A stretch of 64,000 bases of DNA from Flaccisagitta enflata (taxonomy: Eukaryota > Chaetognatha > Sagittoidea > Aphragmophora), in the NCBI GenBank assembly GCA_965153355.1, contig OZ231126.1:73346001-73410000 (forward strand), written 5' to 3'. How positions within the stretch are numbered: position 1 is the stretch's first letter; the number at the start of each line of letters is the position of its first letter. A program made the translations under genes and the position numbers. Under the pieces are notes generated by a model, which had not been told where the DNA came from, searched no databases, and saw nothing but the letters and a program-made list of their open reading frames with translations. Positions 1 to 10,502 of the stretch are shown one piece after another.

Positions 1-145
1 TAGCCATCTTCAGTAAAAATCTCATGTCACTGGAGCCGTATTTATGAAAACAATATCTATACATTTTCCGCCTAAATGTTGAACATGTGTTATCATTGAA
101 TTTAATCTGATCATGTCAAGGATTGTCCAAACTTTGATCTATAAC

Positions 146-281
146 TAGGGATGTGGAAGCGGTCAATTTCAGTGCCGCTTCCACCGCTTCCGCTTCCGCT
201 TCCGCTTCCATTTTCTAGTACAAAAACTAGTAGCTATCCCATCCTCCAAAACGGAAGCGGTCAATCGCTTCCACATCCCTA
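146..281. mobile_element. hAT-like miniature element (136 bp)
   Basis: A perfect 16-bp terminal inverted repeat, TAGGGATGTGGAAGCG, bounds the segment. It is flanked on both sides by the 8-bp direct repeat TCTATAAC (138-145 and 282-289). An 8-bp duplication and an end fitting the YARNG rule are the hallmarks of hAT transposons. There is no coding capacity, so it is a non-autonomous copy. The interior is rich in CTTCCG repeats. The structure is read directly; the superfamily is inferred from TSD length and terminal bases. Confidence 0.85.
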
Positions 282-289
282 TCTATAAC

Positions 290-788
290 AGTTGTAAAAA
301 TTGTATTCACAAAACTGTTGTCCTTGTGTAGGCTACTTAACTGCAGCGATCGTGAGAGAAAGGGAGGGGAAAAAAAGATGGCGGAAAATTCTTAGTCGCT
401 CATTGGATGAAACATATGACAGAAAACAATTAAAATATGATTTGATTATTATTTGAGACTGTCATACTTGGTCATATTGATCAACTAGTGTGTTTTTTTT
501 TCGCTGAAAATCGTTACATTTTGTAGAAAACTGATAAGCTGTCGGAATACCATCTCCTGAGCTCATAATAAGGCCCATTCGCTTAACTACGCATAATCAC
601 CATGTAGAACTCACAATTCTGAATTCAAATCTATTTTCAAAAAATATTTTCAGCGATACTGACGATAGCTAGCAGCGTTTACGTAAGCCTTGGTTTGAAA
701 AAGAAAGCGGGTAAATATCACCATGGAATCAAAGCAAAGATTTGATGCGAACAATTTTCGCGTTGATACAGAAGCTGATTTTTTTTTC
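290..788. other. No recognisable feature
   Basis: AT-rich sequence with no convincing ORF, RNA gene or repeat. Confidence 0.5.
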
Positions 789-1012
789 AGTCGCATGTTA
801 AGCGACTCTACACCCCCTTTGTCCGTCCGTTTGTCCGTCCGTCTGTCCGTCTGTCCGTCCGTCCGTCCGTCCGTCCGTCCGTCCGTTGGTCAATCTGTCA
901 CGCTTTACTTTTTTGGGGGTTTTGCGGTTTTTGGCCTCACTGCCCCTGCCCAAATGATCTGGTGACCTCAATTACGGCCCCTGCCCATCCGCACGCGAAT
1001 GGGGTAGCCGAT
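789..1012 (-). repeat. Family R copy (hairpin-ended, Helentron-like short element)
   Basis: Read on the minus strand it has the family R layout. The left part is the GGTAGCCG / ACGCGA region (here degenerate), followed by a GGGCAGGGGC stretch, GAGGTCA, a (GGAC)n tract (834-886 as CCGT) and a terminal hairpin AGTCGCATgttaAGCGACT at the T-rich edge. Non-coding. The (CCGT)n tract is part of the element and makes a spurious Ser/Val/Arg-rich ORF. Confidence 0.7.
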
Positions 1013-1169
1013 GTCCTCAGTCATTGAGAGAAAGTGTCCTTGCAGGTGTGAATTTCAAATCAGGATTGAATTATATAGCTGTATATACAGCTTTAAAAAT
1101 AGCTGGCGCCATGATTTAATTGATTTTATGTAGAGATTAAGACGGCGCTCTTCCGAAGGCAACATTTGT

Positions 1170-1279
1170 ATTTTAACGGGAGCCAAAGTCAAGAAAAACA
1201 GGTCGCCCAAGGGCAATATGTGGTCAGCGATACCCGTTGTCCTGCTTTGCATGATTGTGAATTGGAGTGAAAGGAAGCA
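1170..1279. repeat. Conserved flank of family F element
   Basis: The stretch containing CGCCCAAGGGCAATATG and CAGCGATACCCGT recurs in inverted form beside the foldback elements at 37686-37770, and in diverged form at 18594-18690 and 46185-46250. It therefore appears to be an outer part of that family. Function unknown. Confidence 0.55.
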
Positions 1280-1739
1280 GGGCAGCGGCCCCAAAGGGGA
1301 CAAAGTCCTTTAAGAATTAGGGGGACTTTAGTTCGTCCGTCCGTCTATTTGTCCGTCCCTCTGTCACCCCCAGGCCCTCTCAGGCCTGAATTTGGCCCTC
1401 TCAGGCCTGAAATCGGCCCTCTCAGGCCTGAAATCTGCCCTATCAGGCCTGAAATCTGCCCTATCAGGCCTGAAATCTGCCCTATCAGGCCTGAAATCTG
1501 CCCTATCAGGCCTGAGATCTGCCCTATCAGGCCTGAAATCTGCCCTCTCAAGCCTTGAATCTGCCTGAGAGGACAGATTACAGGCCTGATAGGACAGATT
1601 TCAGGCCTCATTGGGTAGGTTTCAGGTCTGAAAGGGCCTGGGGGGTACAAACGGACGGACAAACGGACGGACGAACAAAGGGATGAACGAAACTCCCCTT
1701 GTGTTCCACAGGACTTTGTCCCCTTTAGGGCGGCTGCCC
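1280..1739. mobile_element. Family F foldback element, copy A
   Basis: Ends are inverted copies of GGGCAGCGGCCCCAAAGG (left) and its complement ending CGGCTGCCC (right). Next inward come GGGGACTTT and a CCGT-type tetranucleotide tract, with the complementary tract on the right. The interior is a 21-bp tandem repeat (GGCCTGAAATCTGCCCTATCA-type) that switches to the opposite orientation at about 1562. The 21-bp unit keeps reading frames open on both strands, so the ORFs here are not taken as genes. Confidence 0.75.
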
Positions 1740-2320
1740 AAAAAATGATTGAAACTGAATGATTGAATTAAAATAATCATTGAGATAAAATGAATTTAAT
1801 ATCTTTTTGCATTTATTCAAGCATAAAATAGAACCAAATATAGCAAAAATTGATAAAGAACACAATGCAAATTATTGAAAATTTCATTTCTGGTAACTGA
1901 AAAAAGGTCTATTGAAATTCTAAGCGTCTAAAATTGCATAGAAAATAAAAAAAATGAGAAAAAAAGACATAGTTCTCTTCCTAAATCAATTAAGTAGAGA
2001 ACTGTTTTTGGAAATGCAAAATTTCTCTTCATTTGAGAGTTTAAGAATTTCAACAGCACTGACAAAAAAAATGTAAGCGAAATTTCATTAAAAACTTTGA
2101 TTTACTTGCTTCTCTCATATGAATTGCACAGTTAGAATTACTTTTGAGGTCAGAATGTGATAAAAGTCTATACATCAAGTGTCTTCAGAGACAATTTGTC
2201 CAATAAAAGCATTTTTGCAGCATTGTTGTCCAAAAAATGATGCAAAAGGAATAATTCAAAAATTTGCCGTCCTAATGAAATCTATTCAGCTTACTTTCAT
2301 CAACGCCAGAATAAGTAAAG
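1740..2320. other. AT-rich, no recognisable feature
   Basis: Low-GC sequence with no supported gene or repeat. Confidence 0.45.
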
Positions 2321-2570
2321 ACAAGGTCATTAGACCTAAGTCGAGTGCGCCGGCATTTCACAAAAGGTGGGGAAGACAGTCAGGCAAACAGACTAGAATT
2401 TTGAAAATGGCTCTTAAATAAGTGGACTCCACCTCCCACTGTATTCTCTAATGTTCAAAACTGAAAAAACGTGAAAAAATGCCTTTAAAGTGATTTTTGA
2501 TGGACGGACGGACAGACAGACCGACGGACCAAAAAGGGGCTTATAGTGTCGCGTAGCATGCAACTAAAAA
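2321..2570 (+). repeat. Family R variant E
   Basis: Shares with 7776-7947 the left part ACAAGGTCATTAGACC, CGGCATTTCACAAAA and CTCTAATGTTCA. It shares with other family R copies a (GGAC)n tract and the 3' end GTCGCGTAGCATGC followed by ACTAAAAA. The terminal hairpin has decayed. It is a distinct subfamily that has the R-type right end joined to a different left half. Confidence 0.65.
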
Positions 2571-2689
2571 GTATGGCTTGCTCCAAAAGAACACTTGACA
2601 GACGCCCAAAAGAAATTGTTTTCTGTTTATTCGGCCTTAATGCAGAGTTCGAATGCGCCCCTATAAAGGGTTCGAGTAAGTCTCGGTTT

Positions 2690-2796
2690 GTGTGTCTGTC
2701 TCTGCCTGTCTCTGTCTGTCTCTGACTTTTTCTGACTGTTTCTGACTGTTTCTGACTGTTTCTGTCTCTCTCTATCTCTCTCTCTCTCTCTCTCTT
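2690..2796. repeat. CT/CTGT-rich simple repeat
   Basis: Degenerate CTGTCTCTG repeats grading into (CT)n. Confidence 0.8.
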
Positions 2797-2799
2797 TCT

Positions 2800-3830
2800 G
2801 ATGAAGCAAGTTATGTGTAGTTTTTTGACCTATCAAAAGACGTTTTGAATTTGGCACAAAGTGAGACCATTACACTCATGTTTCGAATCTCTAGCAAACT
2901 GACTGGTGCCAGCGTGTCAGCCAGTATCAAAATTAGTCACCTGGCAATGTTTTTCTGTGCGCGCGCACAGATTAACACATTTTGAAACTCGGTATGGCCC
3001 AATTTTTGGAGGAAAAAAAAGTGCCAGAAAACGATTGGCGGATTACACTCACATTCGGTTACAAAGGGGCCATGAAAATTATCCAAAGTGTTATTTCTGG
3101 TTCTATATATTAAAATACATGTAATTACGAGTCAATCCATGTGCGCAAACGGATTTTTGACCATTTTAGCCGTTTTCGATTGAGTACCCTACCTTGTGCC
3201 ATATCTTATCCCTGAATTGCTTCAATTTTTTTTTCATTGTGATCTTCCTTGTCGCTTTTTTCTCTTGATAATGTCTAGCCAGAATCACTCGAAACAATCT
3301 TCAATTTTCCCATCACCTACATTTCAAGGTCCATTTAGGGGTACTATGACGGGCCAATGATGAAGGACTTTAGTAGTCGCATTTGTGCAGTAACAGTAAA
3401 GTTAAGTATTTGTGTTTGTAAAAGAAGGATGTAGTACAGGGTTGTATTGGTGTTAATGCGACAATTGGGGCACAGTGACTACGGACCTGACTCCTGAGGG
3501 ATCCAGACTTGACTAACTGCCTCCGTCCAACTGTGTAGACAAGGCATCCATGCGTGTGCCCATTGCGGTAGAATCGTGGCAGAATGACTAACTTGCTCAG
3601 GCAGCCAACTCCACATCTGTATCTTGAAAAGGTTTCTTACTTATTGACTTCTTATCTTGAGGAGATGGGAGAAAGGCTAACTGGAATCTTGACGTCAATA
3701 TTTGATTATTTAGTTCTTCGATTATTTAGTTCTTCGAAAATATGACTACTACAGCGTTTAATCAACTTTCTGTCATAGCTACCAAGAAATACCAACATGT
3801 GGGCGCAGTACAAGACCTTGGTGTACAGTT
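2800..3830. other. No recognisable feature
   Basis: No ORF longer than chance expectation with a recognisable domain, and no repeat shared with the rest of the window. Confidence 0.4.
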
Positions 3831-3831
3831 C

Positions 3832-3955
3832 TTAACAGTAAAGTACAGTACAGTAGAGCACAGAACAGTACAATTGGAGTAGAATCCAGTTCCGTACAGT
3901 ACAGTATAGTATGGAACAGTACAGTACAGTACAAAAGAGTACAATACATGGTCAC
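3832..3955. repeat. Degenerate (ACAGT)n tandem repeat
   Basis: GTACAGT words recur every 5-10 bp. The ORFs on the minus strand (Tyr/Cys/Thr-rich) are translations of this repeat. Confidence 0.75.
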
Positions 3956-4225
3956 AAAGGTGACGAGGCCGAGGCACATGTTGGTCCTTTTAGCTTTTAA
4001 AATCTCACCAATGACCGAACAAACAGATACTTGCGTTCCTTCTCCTCTTTTCTCATGATTGCATTTGTAATTCGCTCTAATCCGTCAAAGTCTTAGTCTC
4101 CCCACTCAAATTGTACGTCTTAAAACGGATTCACCTTTTGTCTTCTCTACATATATGAGAACAGTTTGTGCCAAATCCGGACTGTCTTCGGTGCCATTGA
4201 TCTTATCTTGAAATCCGACACATAC

Positions 4226-4361
<136 letters not shown>

Positions 4362-4515
4362 CATCTACTGGCTGTCGCTAGTCAAGTTTACACTGTTTTC
4401 ATGACTGTTTGTCTCACGCAAACAATGATTCCTTTCTGACGCGAAATCCCACACACACCAAATTTGCGCTGTTGTACGTGATGTATGGTCTTTCCACAGA
4501 TGGTAATTGCGCCTC

Positions 4516-4518
<3 letters not shown>

Positions 4519-4607
<89 letters not shown>

Positions 4608-4615
4608 TGTGTGTG
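4519..4615. repeat. (GT)n microsatellite
   Basis: Nearly pure GT over 97 bp. Confidence 0.97.
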
Positions 4616-4856
4616 GTGTTGAGTCCTCTCGCCGTTGCCTCGACCTAGATTGTGAACCTGACGAAGGTGAATCCCATCAATCTTGCTGAGGGTCTTAAGG
4701 ACGATTTGATGAGTCGATTTTGTGCTAAGCCCGCTTCCATACGTTCACCGCGACTTGGAAATGGCTTCTAGTAGAAGATTTCTCCCTCTCTTTTATTCTC
4801 ACGTTGCGAGTGCACGGTGATATGAAAATGATTTAAGATGGCGCCTTGTGTTCATG

Positions 4857-5012
4857 TTTTACACTCTAAAATGGGGATAGAAGAACAATTTGGTTAAAAA
4901 TTACGCGATACATTCACGGTTTGACACTCTAAAATGGGGATAGAAGAACAATTTGGTTGAGAATAGCACAATGCATTCGTGGTGTGACCCTTTTGAATGG
5001 GGATTGAAGAAT
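4857..5012. repeat. 62-bp tandem repeat, about 2.5 copies
   Basis: ACACTCTAAAATGGGGATAG recurs 62 bp apart, at 4861 and 4923. A third, more diverged copy starts at about 4985. Confidence 0.75.
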
Positions 5013-5218
5013 TACTTGAATTGCAATTTCGACGAAAAAGACGTGTGCATACTGCGCAGACATAACGTCGTAAGAACTCCAATAATGAGAAAAGATAAAT
5101 CAGCATTCCTCGCACATTCGTCCTACAAATTCAAATCTTGATTACTATGTGTAAGATACACGTGCCTCTGCACTCGGCTTTGTATGAAGCAAGAAGTTGT
5201 AAACTCTTTCCACCTTCA

Positions 5219-5249
<31 letters not shown>
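5219..5249. repeat. (CT)n microsatellite
   Basis: Pure CT dinucleotides. Confidence 0.95.
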
Positions 5250-5251
<2 letters not shown>

Positions 5252-5600
5252 ATGTCACATCCAACCAGAGAGGTTAAAAAGAAGGAAAGCAATGATGATG
5301 GAGAAAAGGAAAGTGATGGATGAATGAAGAAATGCATGTTGTTCCTGATTAGAAAAAAAGGCCTAATCGCGTTCAGAACGCGGACGTGAGCTGGCTCACG
5401 TGACGGAGAAACGTAGACACAAAGAAAATCGCGTTTCATTAATTTGGCTCTATCAGGATTTGTCTTATGCAATTCGATCTGCTCTACAAAGGCTAACGCT
5501 ATCACCCTCATAAAATATAACAATTTTCGCGTTTTGAAAACAAAAAGGCAAGCATAAAGGTTTTTGGGATAAAGTTATAATGGAAAACTACTTGCCTACG
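5250..5600. other. No recognisable feature
   Basis: Mixed unique sequence; no gene supported. Confidence 0.4.
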
Positions 5601-5601
5601 T

Positions 5602-5648
<47 letters not shown>
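5602..5648. repeat. (CT)n microsatellite
   Basis: Pure CT dinucleotides, abutting a fragment of family M. Confidence 0.95.
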
Positions 5649-5649
<1 letters not shown>

Positions 5650-5652
<3 letters not shown>

Positions 5653-5820
5653 GCTTGCACCGCTCACTCCACTCGCTTTATTTGCTATGTTTGCTATGCT
5701 TACTTGCTTCATTAACTTCATTCACTTCCTCGTGGGTCATGAATATATGTTTATGCTGTCAACGCATTTCACAACTCACGAGAATGAACACGATTTTTCG
5801 TCCGTCGAAACACGCCCTCA
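5650..5820. repeat. Family M (Mutator-like) element fragment
   Basis: Diverged version of the element at 48307-48575. It has CCGCTCACTCCACTCGC, CTTCCTCGTGGG, TTCATGAATATATG-like and terminal CGAAACACGCCCT. The left end is missing, replaced by the (CT)n tract. Confidence 0.6.
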
Positions 5821-5832
5821 GGAATGAAACAC

Positions 5833-5961
5833 AACAAGGCCGGATACTCGGCAATCCAGTAGTGGATGGGTGGGTAGGAGCAGTAATGCATAAACCACTT
5901 GCAATTCAAAACTGTGACGGACCAACAAACTGATGGATATACCAACCGACACGGCAAAGGA
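5833..5961 (+). repeat. Family R copy, subfamily B, 3' truncated
   Basis: Begins AACAAGGCCGGATAC. It continues with AGCAGTAATGCA and a degenerate GGAC tract and stops at ACACGGCAA; the terminal hairpin is absent. Confidence 0.65.
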
Positions 5962-6312
5962 AGGAAAAATGAAAAAAAATAAACAAGGACCAACTATCCT
6001 GCAATCAAAAGCAACTGATACCAGCAAAAACTTTATGGTGCCTAAAGTATAATTTTTAAAAATTCAGTCTGGTTTTGTCTGGAAAGAAATAACCTGCTAT
6101 TTATTCATGCAAAATTCTGAAGCACTGGCTTTAGCGGTTAAGCTTACACCTAATTTTGAAATTTGATTCAATTTTTTGCCAAAAAATCGTGTTGTTTGCA
6201 ATAGATGGTAGGTAATGTGCTGTCAGACAAAACCAATCCAAAATTTTAAAAGTGAATACTTGAGGCACAATAAAGGCTTTGCTGGTATCACATGCTTCTG
6301 ATTTCAGGGTAA

Positions 6313-6350
6313 GCCAGTTGTAGAGTCGCGTAGCACGAGACTTAAAAAGG
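6313..6350 (+). repeat. Family R 3' end fragment
   Basis: GTAGAGTCGCGTAGCACGAGACT: the terminal hairpin with one mismatch, followed by AAAAA. Confidence 0.6.
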
Positions 6351-6362
6351 TAAGAAAGGGAA

Positions 6363-6525
6363 AACAAGGCCGGATACACAGCAATCCAGTCGCGGACGGT
6401 TTGGCAGGAGCAGTAATGCAAAAACCGATCGCAATTTAGAAATGTGACGGACGGACGGATGGACGGACCGACGGACCGACAGACCGACACGGCAAGGTGT
6501 AGAGTCGCGTGTCCGCGACTAAAAA
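6363..6525 (+). repeat. Family R copy, subfamily B (reference copy)
   Basis: Complete copy of 163 bp. Left end AACAAGGCCGGATACA, left subterminal motif AGTCGCGGAC, then AGGAGCAGTAATGC, a (GGAC)n tract, and the right hairpin AGTCGCGTGTCCGCGACT followed by AAAAA. The hairpin's 3' arm GTCCGCGACT is the exact complement of the left motif AGTCGCGGAC. Confidence 0.8.
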
Positions 6526-6634
6526 CCATCCGCGATTTAGAAATGTGACGGACCAACGGACGGACCGACGGACGGACCGACGGACGGACCAACCGACATG
6601 GCAAGGTGTAGAGTCGTGTGTCCGCAACTAAAAA
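6526..6634 (+). repeat. Family R subfamily B, tandem 3' half
   Basis: Repeats the right half of the preceding copy: GCGATTTAGAAATGTGACGG, the GGAC tract, and a mutated hairpin GTCGTGTGTCCGCAACT followed by AAAAA. Tandem joining of right halves is also seen at 11929-12296. Confidence 0.7.
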
Positions 6635-6639
6635 TGAAT

Positions 6640-6775
6640 GAGGCTGCGTTTGAGCTTATGTATGCATCTCTGTTAAATGAATGAATAAATGGATGAATGA
6701 ATCAATGAGCAATCGGGCATATGAATGAATGAATGAATGGATAACTGAATGAATGAATTAATGAATTATTTGATC
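6640..6775. repeat. (AATG)n degenerate repeat
   Basis: AATG/AATGA tetranucleotides with interruptions. Confidence 0.8.
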
Positions 6776-6834
6776 AAAGTAATGAAAGCGAGAAGGTCTA
6801 TCAAATGATGAGAATGCATGTTTAACCAGTTAGA

Positions 6835-7413
6835 GGATACACGGCAGGTCAGTCATGGACGGTTGCACAGGAGCAGTACACTCTTTTTTTTTCATTAGAA
6901 CCTAGTTTATAAGAACATCAAGGCTTCAAATGGCCCCAAAATTAAGAACATCTAAAGAACACATGAAGGCTTCAAATCTGGAGAAAAAAATTTTGCTCAT
7001 GATATTATTAAAAAAACATTAGGAAAACACTTGAATTTTGGTACAATTAAGATAATATTTTATAATTTTTAAATAAATATCATAAAAATATCCCCAGATT
7101 TTAATGATTTGCTTTTGTTTTAACAGTACTTAATAGAAATATATTAAGTATAATTGCGTGGAAGTGGAAGTGGAAGTATATTATAAGGTTTTCTATAGTT
7201 TACATAGAATTTAGAATTAAGAACGCTTTAAGAACGTTGAAGGCTTCATTTGGCCTTAAAAATAAGAACATGAAGCCTTCAAAAAATTTGACGTTCTTAT
7301 AAAAAAAAAGAGTGTAATGCAAAAACTGCTCACAATAAAAAAGTGTTACGGACGGGTTGACGGACTAACAGCCAGACCACAGGGCAAGTTCTAGAGTCGT
7401 GTATCCGTGGGTA
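6835..7413 (+). repeat. Family R subfamily B copy split by an insertion
   Basis: The left half (GGATACACGG to AGGAGCAGTA) ends at 6878. The right half resumes at 7317 with ATGCAAAAACTGCTC and ends at a degenerate hairpin near 7413. The uninterrupted copy at 6363 reads AGGAGCAGTAATGCAAAAAC, so the junction is exact and the 436-bp piece between is a later insertion. Confidence 0.8.
6879..7314. mobile_element. Tc1/mariner-like miniature element (436 bp)
   Basis: Terminal inverted repeats CACTCTTTTTTTTT start and end the segment, with TA on both sides (6877-6878, 7315-7316). The host family R copy at 6363 shows a single TA at that position, so TA is a true 2-bp duplication. Arms continue with AAGAAC and GAAGGCTTCA words. 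There is no coding capacity. A diverged relative lies at 36172-36547. Confidence 0.85.
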
Positions 7414-7507
7414 ATAACGCACGGTTTTGTAATTTCTCCCAAAAAGAACACATGAGCAGGAAAGTTAGAAAAGAAGAAGGATAAAGAAATGAATGAAAGA
7501 ATGAAAG

Positions 7508-7739
7508 AAACAAGGCCGGATATACGGCTACCCCAGTCGCGTGCAGGTGGGCAGGGGCCATATTTGAGGTCACTTGATCACTTGGGCAGGAGCAGTGGGG
7601 CCAAAGAACGCAAAAACCTAGAAAAAGTAAAGTGTGATGGACGGACTGACAGATGGACGGACGGACAGACTGACGGATGGATGACGGACTGACCAACCGA
7701 CAAAGCGGGGTGTAGAGTCGTGTAGCACGCGACTAAAAA
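7508..7739 (+). repeat. Family R copy, subfamily A
   Basis: AACAAGGCCGGATATACGGC, left motif AGTCGCGTGC, GGGCAGGGGC, GAGGTCACTTGATCA, GGGCAGGAGCAGTG, (GGAC)n, then GTAGAGTCGTGTAGCACGCGACT and AAAAA. About 232 bp and non-coding. Confidence 0.8.
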
Positions 7740-7775
7740 GAGGGAGAGGGAAAGAAAAAAAGCAAGTGGAAGAAG

Positions 7776-7947
7776 AACAAGGTCATTAGACCCAAGTTGC
7801 GTGCGTCGGCATTTCACAAAAAGTCGGACAGACGGAGAGACTGGAATTCTCAAAATAACCCTCAAATTAGTTTTCACACCTCCCAGTGCATTCTCTAATG
7901 TTCATAAGTGTAAAAAAGAGTCACAAAGCATGCGGCTAAAAAAAAAG
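7776..7947 (+). repeat. Family R variant E, second copy
   Basis: AACAAGGTCATTAGACCCAAG, GCGTGCGTCGGCATTTCACA and CTCTAATGTTCATAA match 2321-2570. The end AAAGCATGCGGCT followed by AAAAA is a decayed hairpin. Confidence 0.65.
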
Positions 7948-8056
7948 AAATGGATTCTCTAAAAATGTGCCCACTTAAAACTTCTGACTCCTGCATGATT
8001 GTGTGAGCACACAAACATATACAGAGGCATGGTCTGAAATGCATGCGTTCACACAA

Positions 8057-8057
<1 letters not shown>

Positions 8058-8111
<54 letters not shown>

Positions 8112-8114
8112 TGT

Positions 8115-8148
<34 letters not shown>
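8058..8148. repeat. (GT)n microsatellite
   Basis: GT with two CTGTGT interruptions. Confidence 0.97.
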
Positions 8149-8152
<4 letters not shown>

Positions 8153-8580
8153 GGCAAACGCGATCACATGTAAAGACAAAAGGCACCATCACGGGATCCT
8201 AAAACACAAAAGAGAAAAATAGCTTGTCCTTAGCACCTGATCATGCTTCTTTTTTGAAGGGCTATGGTGAAAAAAACGCGACCACGCCCGCGTTTTGCAC
8301 ACTTATCACGTTATGGTTTTGGCTGACGATATATCTCAAGAAATGATGTGGACGTCAATCAAAGTGGATTCGCGTGAAATTCTCTTCTGGTTTAACGATT
8401 TCCTTATTACTCTCTTCATCAATTTCAGTTTTGGTCCTTCCCTTTCAGCAGGCTACCTTGCACATCTCAGGAACCGTGAGAGCGCAAGTCATAAAAAATA
8501 TGTCTTTGCATCTTCACGTTTTGGTTGGTTCGACCGTCTGATACACTCTCGCCACCAGGAAGGTATTAACAATACTTGCA
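8149..8580. other. No recognisable feature
   Basis: A 99-codon plus-strand ORF (8295-8594) has no domain I can recognise and no codon or context support; it is not called as a gene. Confidence 0.35.
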
Positions 8581-8582
8581 TG

Positions 8583-8655
8583 AGTAGGTCTTGAGTAAGT
8601 CTAAAGTATGGATTTTTACTTGAGACCTACTTTAGAGTCAAGATCTACTCAAGAA
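8583..8655. repeat. Imperfect inverted repeat (hairpin)
   Basis: GAGTAGGTCTTGAGTAAGTC pairs imperfectly with the complement of AGAGTCAAGATCTACTCAAG, with about 30-bp arms. Confidence 0.6.
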
Positions 8656-8659
8656 AGTA

Positions 8660-9944
8660 TGGTGAATATCCTCCTGATTTACTGCTTCTTGGCTGTGCAT
8701 GACTTCATCCATGCTTACATTAGACATACAGTTAAGCTTCACAAGAAGGCATCTCAAGGGACCGGTTGATTTCATGCTCTCTAGGCGGGTGCCTTATAGC
8801 TGAGCATGTGTATTTCTGTACCAAACTGAATACATAGGTTTGTATATGCTTTACTTACTCTATCTTTTGGTTTGGTACCAATCAAATAGGCATAGATGGA
8901 TGTTTGGAGGTGGCAACAAAAAAAATGGATCTTCCTTGACTTTTTGCAATGGGCCATGATTATAGACACCCTCCCTTAACATGCATGCAACTAGAAAAGA
9001 GACTTTAGTGCATGAAAGATATGGACAGATCGTAATAACAGAAACCCATAATGGGGGTTGTATTTCTCCCTGAGGAAAAACTGTGTTGAAGGTGACTGTG
9101 TGGAAAGATTTTAAAAAATGAAAGTGTGTCAAACTTTCAAAAATTTTGAAAGTAGCACGGAAGCAACCTGTTACTCTCAAGGCATAAAGTGGTTGAAATG
9201 TCATTCACACACCAATATGGCATCATCGAACTTTTATCGGCATGGATTCATCGTCTTATCAACTTTTCACTCCTCTTCTTCATCAAATTTTCCCTCCTCT
9301 ACCCTTCATTTCATTTAGTCTCCTTCGGTTTCTTCCGCTTCCGCTTCCGCTCTTCATCATAAAAAGACATAATCATTGGTGCTCCTCTTCATCATCGGTA
9401 TAGCTAGAGCTTCATCGTCATTGTTATTCCTCTTCATCATCGTCGTTTCTCCCATCGGTATTTCTTTTCCGACTTTCGTCTATCCGCCTCCTTATCCCAA
9501 AAAAAACACTTTGTCTGTTAAATGCCTTAAAAGCGAGCGAAATATTGACCAAAAATCCCATTTCTGTAGTGAAATTTGCCTAATAGGCGGGTTTCTTATA
9601 TGCGGGGCTTATCAACAAAGGAATAAAGAGAGAAAAGCTCATATATGGCGCCAGGCAAATGGCACACGTTATAAGGTGCCGCGCAGCGGAAGTTGTAACG
9701 GCCCTTCCCTCATAATGTGCTCAACTTTTCTTGCTATCTGCTCAAGAAACCAACAACGTTATATTTCAATTAATCATTCCCGCTATTAGCTAATGTTGAT
9801 GCACCCGCTGTGCTTGGATAAGGAATGGTGGTAAGCGCGACACTTTTTTCCTCCCTTTTATTCTCTTCCTTTTCTTTTTCCTCCCTTCCTATCATTTTAT
9901 AAAGCCCGCCATAACTGGAAAGAAGACTTCTCCTAGCGCGGGTC
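8660..9944. other. No recognisable feature
   Basis: Unique-looking sequence with short CTTCAT/CATCGT words near 9240-9450. No gene supported. Confidence 0.4.
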
Positions 9945-9945
9945 T

Positions 9946-9999
9946 CCCTCTCTCAGTTTCTGTCTCTGTCTCTGTCTCTCTCTGTCTCTGTCTCTCTGT

Positions 10000-10088
<89 letters not shown>
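9946..10088. repeat. (CT)n / CTGTCT simple repeat
   Basis: CTGTCT-rich 5' part followed by pure CT. Confidence 0.95.
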
Positions 10089-10092
<4 letters not shown>

Positions 10093-10224
10093 ATAAAAAA
10101 TCGACCAACCGATCTGCAGACATCCATGTGGCACACAAGTAAAAATGCAAAGAGCTCGCTTGCTGACGTGACAGTCTGCATTGAAGAGTAGTCCACACTT
10201 TATGAATATTCTTTACGGAGTTCA

Positions 10225-10242
10225 CGCACACACACACACACA

Positions 10243-10306
<64 letters not shown>
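10225..10306. repeat. (CA)n microsatellite
   Basis: Nearly pure CA. Confidence 0.97.
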
Positions 10307-10309
<3 letters not shown>

Positions 10310-10502
10310 GCAAACATGCCATCTTCAATGTTTTTCAGTTTTGGTGTAGTGAGGGATATTGTTCCACTTGTCATACCACTCAGTAGTCAGTAGCTTGGAT
10401 TAGAATGTCTGGCGATTGCATTAAGCAAGACCTCAATTCTATCCTTCAATGGTATGGTTTCTTTACATTGTTGCCCTCGAGTAATTTATTGAATTTTGGT
10501 TT

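Noticed and set aside
6363-6525. Family R as a classical Helitron
   Set aside because: No 5'-TC start, and the terminal hairpin lies at the very end, not 10-12 bp inside a CTRR end; Helentron-type or unknown fits better.
6363-7739. Family R as a tRNA-derived SINE
   Set aside because: No convincing A plus B box pair in either orientation, and A-runs at the end are short.
8295-8594. 99-codon ORF as a host gene
   Set aside because: No recognisable domain, splice or promoter support; length within chance for this composition.
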